64,000 nt of DNA from Clostridium mobile (lineage in GTDB: Bacteria > Bacillota > Clostridia > Clostridiales > Clostridiaceae), in NCBI RefSeq assembly GCF_018918285.1, contig NZ_JAHLQF010000002.1:372001-436000 (forward strand). Reading direction: 5' to 3'. The notes below the pieces were generated by a model. That model was not told where the DNA came from. It saw only the letters and a program-made list of their open reading frames with translations, and did not search any database. The translations under genes were made by a program, and so were the position numbers. Of the stretch, positions 43,383 to 52,266 are shown in pieces; position 1 is the first letter of the stretch; each line of letters begins with the position of its first letter.

Positions 43383-45650
43383 TTATTTTATATATTTCTT
43401 TAAATATTGTCCTGTTATAGAACACTCACAATTTATTAAATCTTTTGGTGTTCCTTCAAACATTATATTACCACCATTTTGTCCTGCATGAGGACCTAAA
43501 TCAATAATCCAGTCCCCTTGACTAATCACATCTAGATTATGCTCTATGACAATTACTGTGCTACCTTGGTCAACAAGGCGATTTAAAGTTTTAAGAAGTT
43601 GTGATATATCGGACATATGAAGTCCTGTTGTAGGCTCATCCAACACATAAATATTTCCTCTACTCTCTAATTCAGAAGCAAGCTTCACTCTTTGAAGTTC
43701 ACCGCCAGATAAAGTATTTAGTGGCTGACCAAGTGTAATATATGAGGCCCCTACATCTACAAGTCTCTTGAGAACAGCGGATATTTCTTTTTCATAGAAA
43801 AAAGTCAAGGCTTCATCAACGGTCATATTTAAAACTTCACTTATGTTTTTATCACGTAATTTGCAGTCTAATACTTCATCTGTGAAGCGTTTTCCTTGAC
43901 ATACCTCGCACACAGTTTCAATTGTGTCCATAAAAGCCAAATCTGTATAGGTTACCCCTAGACCTTTGCAGTTTGGGCACGCTCCTTTTGAATTGAAGCT
44001 AAATAAAGCAGGCTTTAGGTGATTTGCTTTTGAAAACAACTCTCTTATATTATCAAATATTCCTGTGAAAGTGGCAATATTTGATCTCTTTGAAGCTTGA
44101 ATAGGTTTTTGGTCTATGAAAATTGTGTCAGGATAAAATTTTGGAAGAACTTGATTTATTAAAGTACTTTTCCCTGAACCTGCAACCCCAGTTACAACTG
44201 TCATAACGCCTTTTGGGATATTTACACTAATGTTTTTAAGGTTATGCAAATTTGCGTTTTTTAAAGTCAAATATCCAGTAGGGACTCTACAGTTTTCTTT
44301 AATCTTAGCATGGCTATATAAATATTTACCAGTGAGCGTATTGGAATGAGCTAGGCCTTCCAAAGTACCCTGATACATGATTTTACCGCCGTTAATACCA
44401 GCTTTTGGCCCTATGTCAATAATGTGATCAGCAATTTCTATAACATCGGGATCATGCTCCACAATTAAAACTGTATTTCCTTTGTTTCGCAACTGTTTTA
44501 AAAGCATATTGATTTTATTAACATCGTGAGGATGTAAACCAATACTTGGTTCATCAAATATATAAGTAAGATCCGTTAAACTGCTACCTAACTGACGAAC
44601 CATCTTTATTCGCTGTGATTCACCGCCAGAAAGGGTGGAGGTTTCTCTACTTAAAGTTAAATAACCTAGACCTATGGATACTAAATGTTTTAAGTGGTCT
44701 GAAATTGCTTCAACTATAGTGGCAGCTTTAGGCTCATGAATGGTATGGATAAAATCAAGTAAGTCTGTTATTTGCATCGCAACACAATCAGATATATTTT
44801 TATTATTTATTTTACATTCTAAAACATCTTGTGTTAATCTGACTCCATTGCAGACAGGGCATGTTTCGTTAGTGATAATTTTAACTATTTCATTTTTATA
44901 TTTAAGGGATTCACCGCCTTCTTTTTTAAGAAAGCTTCTCTCAATTCGAGGAATGAGTCCTTCGTAAAGAGAAGTTTTTGGCCATTCTGGGTCAGAAGTG
45001 GTTACTTTAATATCGGATTTATACAAAAGCAACTCCAATTCTTCCTCTGTAAAATCTTTAATTTTCTTATCATTATCAAAAAATCCTGAATGAATATATC
45101 TTTTCAATCTCCAACCTCCCGGTTCAAAGGTAGGAAATAAAATTGCACTTTCATTAAGGGACTTATTTTTATCCAACAATTTATCGATGCTTATCATATC
45201 TATTTTTCCAAGCCCCTCACACTTAGGGCACATCCCTTGAGGATTATTAAAGGAAAAAACATCGGAATAACCCACAAAAGGTTTCCCTATACGAGAAAAT
45301 AATAATCTTAGCAATGAATATATATCCGTAATAGTTGCAACTGTTGACCTTGAGTTTCCCCCGATACGTTTTTGGTCAATAATAATTGCTACAGATAAGT
45401 TTTCAATAGCATCCACATTTGGCTGCCCATAGTGAGGCAAACGATGGCGGATGAAACTGGAATAAGTCTCATTTAATTGCCTTTGTGATTCTGCCGCTAT
45501 GGTATCAAACACCAAAGATGATTTTCCCGAACCTGAAACACCTGTAAAAACAGTTATTTTCTTTTTAGGAATTTTCACATTTAGATTTTTAAGATTCTTT
45601 TCTCTAGCTCCTATAACATGTATATATTCTTCAATATCTTCACTACTCAT
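43383..45650 (-). CDS. UvrA-like ABC ATPase (UvrA2/drug-resistance type)
   Basis: A 755-residue protein with two UvrA-type ATPase halves: FTGVSGSGKSSLVFDTIAAE and VTGVAGSGKSTLINQVLPK (Walker A), LSGGESQRIKMV and LSGGELQRVKLA (signatures), and IFDEPSIGLH and VLDEPTTGLH (Walker B). Four zinc-type Cys pairs are visible (CPKCEGLG, CPVCNGVRL, CPNCKGLG, CEVCQGKRF). It is shorter than canonical UvrA and seems to lack the UvrB-binding insertion, as in UvrA2/DrrC-like proteins associated with DNA-active drugs. The MarR gene downstream supports inducible resistance. A deleted copy lies at 34191-34520. Confidence 0.88.
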   Translation of the reverse strand: MSSEDIEEYIHVIGAREKNLKNLNVKIPKKKITVFTGVSGSGKSSLVFDTIAAESQRQLNETYSSFIRHRLPHYGQPNVDAIENLSVAIIIDQKRIGGNSRSTVATITDIYSLLRLLFSRIGKPFVGYSDVFSFNNPQGMCPKCEGLGKIDMISIDKLLDKNKSLNESAILFPTFEPGGWRLKRYIHSGFFDNDKKIKDFTEEELELLLYKSDIKVTTSDPEWPKTSLYEGLIPRIERSFLKKEGGESLKYKNEIVKIITNETCPVCNGVRLTQDVLECKINNKNISDCVAMQITDLLDFIHTIHEPKAATIVEAISDHLKHLVSIGLGYLTLSRETSTLSGGESQRIKMVRQLGSSLTDLTYIFDEPSIGLHPHDVNKINMLLKQLRNKGNTVLIVEHDPDVIEIADHIIDIGPKAGINGGKIMYQGTLEGLAHSNTLTGKYLYSHAKIKENCRVPTGYLTLKNANLHNLKNISVNIPKGVMTVVTGVAGSGKSTLINQVLPKFYPDTIFIDQKPIQASKRSNIATFTGIFDNIRELFSKANHLKPALFSFNSKGACPNCKGLGVTYTDLAFMDTIETVCEVCQGKRFTDEVLDCKLRDKNISEVLNMTVDEALTFFYEKEISAVLKRLVDVGASYITLGQPLNTLSGGELQRVKLASELESRGNIYVLDEPTTGLHMSDISQLLKTLNRLVDQGSTVIVIEHNLDVISQGDWIIDLGPHAGQNGGNIMFEGTPKDLINCECSITGQYLKKYIK

Positions 45651-45689
45651 AAAATCACCTCTAAAAAATTATCTTAAGTAAAATGGATT

Positions 45690-45712
45690 ACCTAGTTAAT
45701 ATATAACTAGGT
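45690..45712 (-). promoter_or_regulatory. Operator palindrome of the UvrA-like/MarR operon
   Basis: ACCTAGTTA-TATAT-TAACTAGGT on the minus strand is a perfect dyad of MarR size. It lies just downstream of the predicted -10 box, over the transcription start, 40 bases before the UvrA-like start codon. Confidence 0.75.
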
Positions 45713-45714
45713 TA

Positions 45715-45742
45715 AGTATATTTTACTTCTTTTTTTATACAA
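45715..45742 (-). promoter_or_regulatory. Promoter of the UvrA-like/MarR operon
   Basis: On the minus strand TTGTAT (45742-45737) and TATACT (45720-45715) with a 16-base spacer. Confidence 0.6.
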
Positions 45743-45754
45743 GTTCAACTAATA

Positions 45755-45915
45755 ATCAAGTGATTCTTAGCTTCAGATGGAGTTTGCTTAAAAAGAATAC
45801 TTACTCCAACTGAAGCTTAGAAGAACTTATCCAGGGACGTAGCATCCGTTATGCACAGCAAAGAACTGTGAATCGCTTTCACAGAGTGCGATGGGAGTAT
45901 TACGGATGATAGTCA
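45755..45915 (-). mobile_element. Structured dispersed element, copy C (shortened)
   Basis: Shares both ends with copies A and B (ATCAAGTGATTCTTAG and GGGAGTATTACGGATG) but lacks about 75 internal bases, including the long hairpin. One hairpin has changed sequence yet still pairs: CTGTGAA-TCGC-TTCACAG replaces the arm seen in A and B. This is compensatory change and argues for a functional RNA fold. Confidence 0.6.
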
Positions 45916-45918
45916 ACA

Positions 45919-45973
45919 GATAAATTTATAAACGAATCCAAACGACATATTTTTAAATATTGTCGTCCTTAAT
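45919..45973 (+). repeat. Hairpin repeat, left flank of the OLD segment
   Basis: AACAGATAAATTTATAAAC, a short variable stretch, then CCAAACGACA and a hairpin closing with TGTCGT. The sequence at 51934-51999 has the same order. The two lie on either side of the OLD/pentapeptide/tRNA-like/DUF6883 segment. From 45974 to 46417 I see no gene. Confidence 0.55.
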
Positions 45974-46417
45974 TGGTTCTATATTTACATAACTTCCAAA
46001 ATTTGAAGGAAATTAAGTTTGTTTGTAGAATAATGGAATTGTAAGGGAATTATAAAATGGAAATATAAATAAAATGATAAATCCAATACTAAATAAAAGT
46101 TATTAGTTTTGAGAAAGTTATTTAAGTGAGCACAGTATAAATAGGTGTAATTTGCCTATCCAGTATTTTTTCGAAAGTTTGAAAGTGTTCTTATCATTGG
46201 ATTATTTTATCATAGTGATAGATGTTTAGATATATTAATAAAAGAGTTACTCTGAAAATCGATAATAATTTCTTGAAATATTTAAGTATGAAAGAAAGGG
46301 TATATGCAAATTATGCGTTATCTTTGCACATTAAAAAACGTTAGAGCAAATGCACTAAATTAATATTAATATGTGGTGTAGTTGAAAAAGTATAATTATA
46401 AATGGAGGTTGAATATT

Positions 46418-48427
46418 ATGCATATAAGCAAAATAAGGATAAGGAATTATAAGTCTTTTTTAGACTCTGGAGAGATTGTTATAGATAAAAGTTTGTTTGC
46501 GTTAATAGGGCAAAATAACACTGGAAAGTCGGCTGTTTTAGATGCTATACAGTGTATATTTCCAAGTACTAAGAAAAGTATTTGTATTTCAGATTTTCAT
46601 AAGGGAAGTACTAACGACGTACAAATAGAGATATGGTTTGATGAAGTAACAGACAAGTATATAGAGGAAACTATTTTTGTAGATAAAATTTTTAAGCAGA
46701 TAGAAAGAGTAGAAGAATTGAAAAAAGGATTAGATGAAAGATTTTCAGAAGGCACCAAGAAAAACTTAGAAAAACAAATTTTAAAGATAGATGAAATAAG
46801 GAGAGAAAATCTAGAATCTAATATGAATAAATATAAGATAAATGAAAATAAAATGTATATAAAATTAGTTGCTAAACATGGAAAAAATATTAGCACAAAA
46901 TTTTATGTTGATGGAGAAATTGAGGTTAAAGAGACAGACTTAAAGCAAATACTGCCTCAAGTCAAGGTTATACCAGCCATAAGGGATCCTAAGAATGAGA
47001 GCACAGCAGGAGCAAATTCATATTTAAAAGAGTTAATTCAAATGTTAGATGATGAGATTCAAACTAATATAGTGATAGAAGGAAATAGCATATCATATAA
47101 AGAATTAAATTCAGTCATTGCTGAGGAAACTAAAAATAGATGTAAGTCATTAGGTGAAAAGATAACAGAATTTTATAATAAGGCAATAGGAACTAATGAT
47201 TATAAAGTTATTATTGATTCAGATGTAAATATTTCAAAAGGAACAACATATAACACAAAAATAAAAGATATAAATACGGGAATAGAAAGCGATATTCTTA
47301 ATTGCGGGACAGGCTATCAGAGTATGATAATACTATCCATATTGGAAGCCTATGTAAAGGTATCAAGCAAAAAATCTAAATACATATTATTAATAGAAGA
47401 GCCTGAAGTGTATTTACATCCATTATTACAACGAAAGATGATAGACACTCTAATTATTATATCACAAAGCAATCAAGTTATATTTACATCACATTCGCCC
47501 ATAACAGTAAGCAAGTTGGAGAAAAGACAAGTTAAGTTAGTTAAAAAAATATCAGGTAGTGCAACGATAGAAGATGTAGTTCCTAAGTTAGTTATCGATG
47601 AATTAGGTATAAAAGCAGACGATATAATTGCAAATAAGGGAATTATATTTGTTGAAGGAAAGGATGACAAGAGGATATTTGATATATTATTAGATAAAAT
47701 TGAAGAAGGATTAAGTAGTAAAATAAATGTTTTAGATGTGGGAAGTTGTGATAACCTAAAATTTTATGCTAATGCAGAGGTGTTAATTAATAGTAGATTT
47801 AATGTTCCTACATTGATAGTTAGAGATTCAGATACAAAAGAACAAGAAGTCAGAAGGGAAACGTTTATAGCTGAAATATTAAATAACAGAAAAGAAATTG
47901 GAGATGAGATAAAAGAAAAAATAAGAAAAAGTGTTAGAGTTACAGATCAATACTCAATAGAAGGATATTTTATTGATGAGGAGCTATTAAAGTGTGTTCT
48001 AGAATGCAAATTAGATGATTTAAAAGATGCTGTTAAATGTTATGAATGCCAGTATAAACATTATTCACAAGAAGTCTATGCTGGGAGGGAAAAGGGAAAC
48101 ATACTATCTAGCTGGTATCAACCTAAATATTTTTTAGAGAAGTTTCTAGATAAGTTTAATGTTACTCAAAAAGCACTAATAGAAGAACATAATAAACGAT
48201 ATAAAAAACAGTGGTTAAGTTTTGCTAAGTGCGAACAATGTGTTGAAAGAAAAATTGAAAATTTTTTTGAAATTAGAGAATCAATTAATTCTTATAGCAA
48301 AGGATTAAAGTTAAAAGGTAAGGATTTAATGGTAGAGTGTATAAATGAAAAAGATTTAAATGAACTTAAGAAAAGCAAATTAGCAGGTATTATTGGCATG
48401 TTGGAAGAATTTAATAATAGTTTATAA
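46418..48427 (+). CDS. OLD-family ATP-dependent nuclease (AAA ATPase plus TOPRIM)
   Basis: The start is ATG 46418 (MHISKIRIRNYKSF) with TGGAGG nine bases before. The N-terminal SMC/RecF-like ATPase has Walker A GQNNTGKSAVLD (residues 31-38), Walker B YILLIEEPEVYLHP and the H-loop VIFTSHSPI. A TOPRIM nuclease domain follows: GIIFVEGKDDKRIFDILL (Glu) and TLIVRDSDTKEQEV (DxD). The C-terminus carries cysteine pairs (CYECQYKH, CEQCVERK). OLD proteins act in phage defence and as nuclease halves of Gabija and PARIS. No UvrD-like partner is adjacent, so a stand-alone OLD is the best call. Confidence 0.88.
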   Translation: MHISKIRIRNYKSFLDSGEIVIDKSLFALIGQNNTGKSAVLDAIQCIFPSTKKSICISDFHKGSTNDVQIEIWFDEVTDKYIEETIFVDKIFKQIERVEELKKGLDERFSEGTKKNLEKQILKIDEIRRENLESNMNKYKINENKMYIKLVAKHGKNISTKFYVDGEIEVKETDLKQILPQVKVIPAIRDPKNESTAGANSYLKELIQMLDDEIQTNIVIEGNSISYKELNSVIAEETKNRCKSLGEKITEFYNKAIGTNDYKVIIDSDVNISKGTTYNTKIKDINTGIESDILNCGTGYQSMIILSILEAYVKVSSKKSKYILLIEEPEVYLHPLLQRKMIDTLIIISQSNQVIFTSHSPITVSKLEKRQVKLVKKISGSATIEDVVPKLVIDELGIKADDIIANKGIIFVEGKDDKRIFDILLDKIEEGLSSKINVLDVGSCDNLKFYANAEVLINSRFNVPTLIVRDSDTKEQEVRRETFIAEILNNRKEIGDEIKEKIRKSVRVTDQYSIEGYFIDEELLKCVLECKLDDLKDAVKCYECQYKHYSQEVYAGREKGNILSSWYQPKYFLEKFLDKFNVTQKALIEEHNKRYKKQWLSFAKCEQCVERKIENFFEIRESINSYSKGLKLKGKDLMVECINEKDLNELKKSKLAGIIGMLEEFNNSL

Positions 48428-48767
48428 GTTAATTTTATATAATGATATAATTGTTTGAAAATAGATTGGAATTTCTGGATTATATATTTTGTTTCCTGAA
48501 TAGTCATTATGATAATTTACAATAAGAAGTTTGCTTATTGATATAAACTTTATATGCTATATGTACTTTAAATGCAAGGGTGGAAGTAACTTGAAAATAC
48601 ATATTAAAATAAACATAGTTTTTCTGAAAAAATAAACATGTGATTTTATCTCGTAAGAATATGCCGTAGATATTAATAAGTAGTTAGGATTAATTGTATA
48701 CTTTAGAATATCTCGCAATAAGGATTTAAAATTAATTTATTCGAGAATATAAGAGAGGTAATACAAG
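48428..48767. other. Intergenic region without recognisable genes
   Basis: Very AT-rich. I see no convincing coding frame, terminator or repeat. The promoter of the pentapeptide gene should be here, but no strong hexamers stand out. Confidence 0.5.
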
Positions 48768-49607
48768 ATGGAAAAAGAATCTAAAGATAAAAAAATAAAT
48801 GATATAAGAATAATGATATTGGGTTTAATATTTTATTTAATAATAACAGTTATAGTTACTTTAATTTTTGATAAAGTACCAATTCTATTTAACATAAGTT
48901 TATATGGTAAAGATTCATTTTGGGAAGATTTAATTGTAAGTATGCATAGCTCACTTATTGATTTTCTATTTTTAGGTATAATAATTTATCATTTTACAAA
49001 TAAGTTAGAGGAAAAAAGAAAAGTACAAAGTTACCATGATAATATTGATGATGTAAGATTTTGGTTTGAAAAAGAAGCTACTAGTAAATTAATAGCTAAT
49101 ATAAAACGGTTAAATGAAAAAGGATATAATAGAATAAATCTAACAAGATGTTTCTTGAAAGGTGCCTACTTAAAAGACGTAAATTTAATAGACTCTCCGG
49201 TAATGGGAGCAAATTTTGAAGAAACAAATTTAAGAAATTCTATACTTGATGGATCTGACTTTAAAGGAGTAAGTTTCAAACGAGCTAAGTGTGAAGGGGC
49301 TCGAATAATTAATGGCAGACTTAGGAATATAAAGTGTTATGAATCAGATTTTCAAGGCGTAGATTTTACAGGATGCGATTTTATGAATTCAGAACTAGTT
49401 AATTCTAATTTTAAAAATGCTTTTTTTAAAAATGCAAATTTAAAAGGAGTTAAATATGACAACTCAAATTTTGAAAGAGCTAATTTCTTAGGAGCAAAAA
49501 ATATAGATATAGAAAGTATTTTAAAATGTAAAACCCTAAAATATGCTAAATTGGATCGAACTGTTGAATTAGAAATTGAGTCAATTAAACCTGATTTATT
49601 TAAATGA
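48768..49607 (+). CDS. Membrane-anchored pentapeptide-repeat protein
   Basis: Two hydrophobic helices (about residues 14-36 and 52-76) precede a charged linker (EEKRKVQSYHDNIDDVRFW). From residue about 120, pentapeptide repeats of the A(D/N)LxX type follow: LTRCFLKGAYLKDVNLIDSP, MGANFEETNLRNSILDGSDF, SDFQGVDFTGCDFMNSELVN and NANLKGVKYDNSNFERANFL. These form a right-handed quadrilateral helix. Such proteins can mimic DNA or scaffold effectors; a membrane-bound version beside an OLD nuclease suggests a conflict role, which is inference. The ribosome site is AGAGAGG. Confidence 0.88.
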   Translation: MEKESKDKKINDIRIMILGLIFYLIITVIVTLIFDKVPILFNISLYGKDSFWEDLIVSMHSSLIDFLFLGIIIYHFTNKLEEKRKVQSYHDNIDDVRFWFEKEATSKLIANIKRLNEKGYNRINLTRCFLKGAYLKDVNLIDSPVMGANFEETNLRNSILDGSDFKGVSFKRAKCEGARIINGRLRNIKCYESDFQGVDFTGCDFMNSELVNSNFKNAFFKNANLKGVKYDNSNFERANFLGAKNIDIESILKCKTLKYAKLDRTVELEIESIKPDLFK

Positions 49608-49757
49608 AAAAATCCTACTAGCCTTAAGGAACTAATCTAATTCCCTAAGGCTAGCAGGACTCTAACCTGCAATCTCCTATTAATAAAATAATAAGTATTT
49701 AAGTTATATACCATACTATTTTAATAATAGGCGCTCTAAACCCTGAGCCATAGCCGT
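49604..49757 (-). ncRNA. tRNA-like small RNA with an enlarged anticodon arm
   Basis: Read on the minus strand from 49757: acceptor ACGGCTA pairs with TAGCCTT (one mismatch), two linker bases TG, D-stem GCTC/GAGC with loop AGGGTTTA, one linker base, anticodon stem CCTAT/ATAGG, a five-base variable loop AGATT, and T-arm GCAGG-TTAGAGT-CCTGC. All spacings are tRNA-like. In place of a seven-base anticodon loop there are 46 AT-rich bases that can extend the stem. There is no CCA. A long terminator (CCTGCTAGCCTTA with TTAAGGCTAGTAGG, then ATTTTTT) overlaps the T-stem and acceptor strands, so the two folds exclude each other. Confidence 0.7.
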
Positions 49758-49763
49758 AATTTA

Positions 49764-49793
49764 ATTATAACTTAGAAATATAATTTAAGTCAA
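49764..49793 (-). promoter_or_regulatory. Promoter of the tRNA-like RNA
   Basis: On the minus strand TTGACT (49793-49788) and a consensus TATAAT (49769-49764), 18 bases apart. The expected start, about seven bases on, coincides with the first base of the tRNA-like acceptor stem. Confidence 0.75.
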
Positions 49794-49908
49794 TAACACT
49801 TATTTATCATTTGCATCAATTTTTCTGAAAATTTATTTAAAAAATATGATTACGATATTAAATTTAATTTTAAAATATAAAATCTAGTTATTATATGAGG
49901 ATTTTAAA

Positions 49909-49986
49909 ATGTTTAAAATTAGAGAAATGAAAGGAAACAGGTATCTAGTATTACGAATACTTACTAACTCAAGTAGATTAATATAG
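49909..49986 (+). CDS. Possible 25-residue leader peptide
   Basis: ATG 49909 follows ATGAGG and encodes MFKIREMKGNRYLVLRILTN with a short basic tail to TAG. It ends 50 bases before the DUF6883-containing gene. The ribosome site is reasonable but nothing else shows it is translated. It may be a leader peptide or chance. Confidence 0.25.
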   Translation: MFKIREMKGNRYLVLRILTNSSRLI

Positions 49987-50036
49987 AAATTTAAATATAA
50001 TAATGACATTAGAAACAAAACAATGGAGGAAATAAT

Positions 50037-51548
50037 ATGAGCGAACATGCAAACGTGTTTGTGGCAATATTTAAATTGCCGATAAAAAGAACACATGAAC
50101 ATTGGAATGAAATATCAAAAGTATTATATAAATATTCAACTAAAAGTCAAATAGAAATAAGGATATTTCACGGAAATTTGTTATTACATCGTTTAGCATC
50201 TCCAATTTCTCAAATAAATATGGAAAATAAAATTTTTCAATGCACATATTCACTTAATCATAATTTACTATCTTTGCTATCATGGGAACTATATGATTCC
50301 TTATGTAGCCAGTATAATACTTTTAATGAAGAATTTCATCCAATATCCTTTGCTAACGAAAATATGTATATTATATCAATGACCAACTTGAGTGAACAAT
50401 GTGTAAAATTCATTGATAGATTACTTAAAAAACTAGATACTTATATGGGAATTGCAAAATGTGACTTGGGTCATCCATTGCATCTACAGTTATTTATTGA
50501 AGATTTATATGATAATTTTTTCATTAAAAAAAATTTGGTTTATTATCGAAATAACGAAGGAGATCCAGAAGCTTCATATCCGTTTTGGGTTCATAATACA
50601 GAGTTTGCAACAAAAGCAATTGATTCATGGGAATATAACAGTGTAGCACCCAAAATTAAAAATGAAGTGATTTCAGAAAGAGGTAAGTCATTTAACTCAC
50701 TATGCAAACAAATAAATGGAAATCATAGTGATGAAATTGTTAAAAAACTATTTGAACAGTTCTTTATGAAAAAAGAAGTAAATATTGATTTCACTTATAA
50801 TGTTAATAAAAGTTTTAGCTTTAGAAATGTAATTATACCTAAGAGTAAATTAGTTGATTATAGTTTAAACAAAAAACATCCTACTGGGAGACATAAGGCA
50901 AAATTATTTGAAAATTTATTAAGTATTACAGCTGATGATTGGAAATATTTATCTTCGCAAATATTAGAAGGATTATTGAGCGGAGAGGTAAGAAAGGTTA
51001 GAACTACAGAATATGGAGTACAATATCATATAGATATACAAGTCAGTGGTTTAAATAACAATATTAAAACAGTACGTACTGCATGGATATCAAGGAAAAA
51101 CTCAAATGACTCATCAGTATCACTAACATCAGCATATATTGCAGATAGAAAAGATCAATTAGATGATCAATCATTAGAAGTATTATATATTAGGAATAAA
51201 TATATAAATAAAGATATTTATTATAAAGAATTATATGAATTAGCTAATAAGAAAGGAATTGAAAAGTATAATTCATGTATTCCCGATCCAGTATATATTG
51301 ATGGAATTAAGGAGCCAATGATTGAAGGCTTATGTGGCAATGCATACGTGGTAGTAGATGGGAAAAGTGGTTTTTCAAGATGGCTTAAGAAGAATAAAAT
51401 AGGATTTAAAGGATATAAAAAAGGCTACGAAATACCATGTTCTATAAGTTCTATGTCTTATGATAGAGCAATTGCATATGCCGAGGCTTTTTCAAAAGTA
51501 TTATTTCAGAACGAAATAAATAGTCATATAAGAAAAGAACTTGATTAA
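50037..51548 (+). CDS. Large protein with central DUF6883-like domain
   Basis: A 503-residue soluble protein starting at ATG 50037 after TGGAGG. Residues about 262-365 match my memory of DUF6883: VIIPKSKLVDYSLNKKHPTG, KAKLFENLLSITADDW, EYGVQYHIDIQVSGLNNN and VRTAWISRKNS. That domain is found in toxins and is suspected to be an RNase-like fold. The first 260 residues and the last 130 (with KYNSCIPDPVYIDGIKEPMI and KKNKIGFKGYKKGYE) are unfamiliar. It is codirectional with the OLD and pentapeptide genes but has its own leader. Confidence 0.65.
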   Translation: MSEHANVFVAIFKLPIKRTHEHWNEISKVLYKYSTKSQIEIRIFHGNLLLHRLASPISQINMENKIFQCTYSLNHNLLSLLSWELYDSLCSQYNTFNEEFHPISFANENMYIISMTNLSEQCVKFIDRLLKKLDTYMGIAKCDLGHPLHLQLFIEDLYDNFFIKKNLVYYRNNEGDPEASYPFWVHNTEFATKAIDSWEYNSVAPKIKNEVISERGKSFNSLCKQINGNHSDEIVKKLFEQFFMKKEVNIDFTYNVNKSFSFRNVIIPKSKLVDYSLNKKHPTGRHKAKLFENLLSITADDWKYLSSQILEGLLSGEVRKVRTTEYGVQYHIDIQVSGLNNNIKTVRTAWISRKNSNDSSVSLTSAYIADRKDQLDDQSLEVLYIRNKYINKDIYYKELYELANKKGIEKYNSCIPDPVYIDGIKEPMIEGLCGNAYVVVDGKSGFSRWLKKNKIGFKGYKKGYEIPCSISSMSYDRAIAYAEAFSKVLFQNEINSHIRKELD

Positions 51549-51933
51549 AATATATTTAACATGATAATAAAAACAAGTTTAAATGTAAACAAAGAGACAA
51601 TTATTTAGATATGTAAATTGCATTTCTTTGAATAGTTTTGTGGATAATTTTTTATAAAAATACATAGTAATGTTAGTGATTCTAGAATACTCTAATAATT
51701 ATTTTACGACCAAATAAATAAATTAGTTTGTCGGTTCACGATATTATAAACATTATTGAAAGGCATTGAGGTTTAAGTTATGTATTTCCAACAGGGTCAT
51801 TAATAGATGCAGATTTTATCATAATTTAAAAATTAGCTTTATCTATATTGGTTTAGAGAAATAAAAATGTAAACATTGCTAGGTACATAAATAAAAATCC
51901 ATTAATATTGCCATTATTCAAAGTGAATAAACT
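51549..51933. other. Intergenic region without recognisable genes
   Basis: AT-rich sequence after the DUF6883-like gene. I find no credible coding frame and no terminator close to the gene end; the first good hairpin is the repeat that follows. Confidence 0.5.
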
Positions 51934-51999
51934 CTAACTCCAACAAAATAAATTTATAACCAACCCCAAACGACAGACATAAAAACTCTGTCGTTTTTT
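51934..51999 (+). terminator. Hairpin repeat and terminator, right flank of the OLD segment
   Basis: AATAAATTTATAACCAACC, then CCAAACGACAGA, a short loop and TCTGTCGTTTTTT: a good intrinsic terminator at 51969-51999. The leading 30 bases match 45919-45950, where the hairpin is weaker. The sequence from 52000 to 52266 shows no further gene. Confidence 0.7.
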
Positions 52000-52266
52000 A
52001 TGTTTAAACTACTTTAAATATATAAAATGACGTATCTTACATTAATAGGTAGGGAAGACCTAGATAAATCCTATTAAATACAGAAAAACTGAGTATTTAA
52101 ATAGTAAGTTGATTTTAACAGATGCTGATGTAAAATAAATAAAAGGAATCTTACTAGAAATATTAAATTTTAATCTAATTTTAATCTTTCTTATATTTTA
52201 GATTAATCTTCTAAAAGTATTATATAACCATGATGAATGATTAAAAAATACATGGAGGTAAATCTA

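Noticed and set aside
46418-48427. Gabija system
   Set aside because: The OLD-type protein fits GajA in layout, but no UvrD-like GajB gene is adjacent.
49604-49757. Ordinary functional tRNA gene or tRNA with a group I intron
   Set aside because: The insert is only about 46 bases, far too short for a group I intron. There is no identifiable anticodon, the T-loop has A at the conserved C position and no CCA is encoded.
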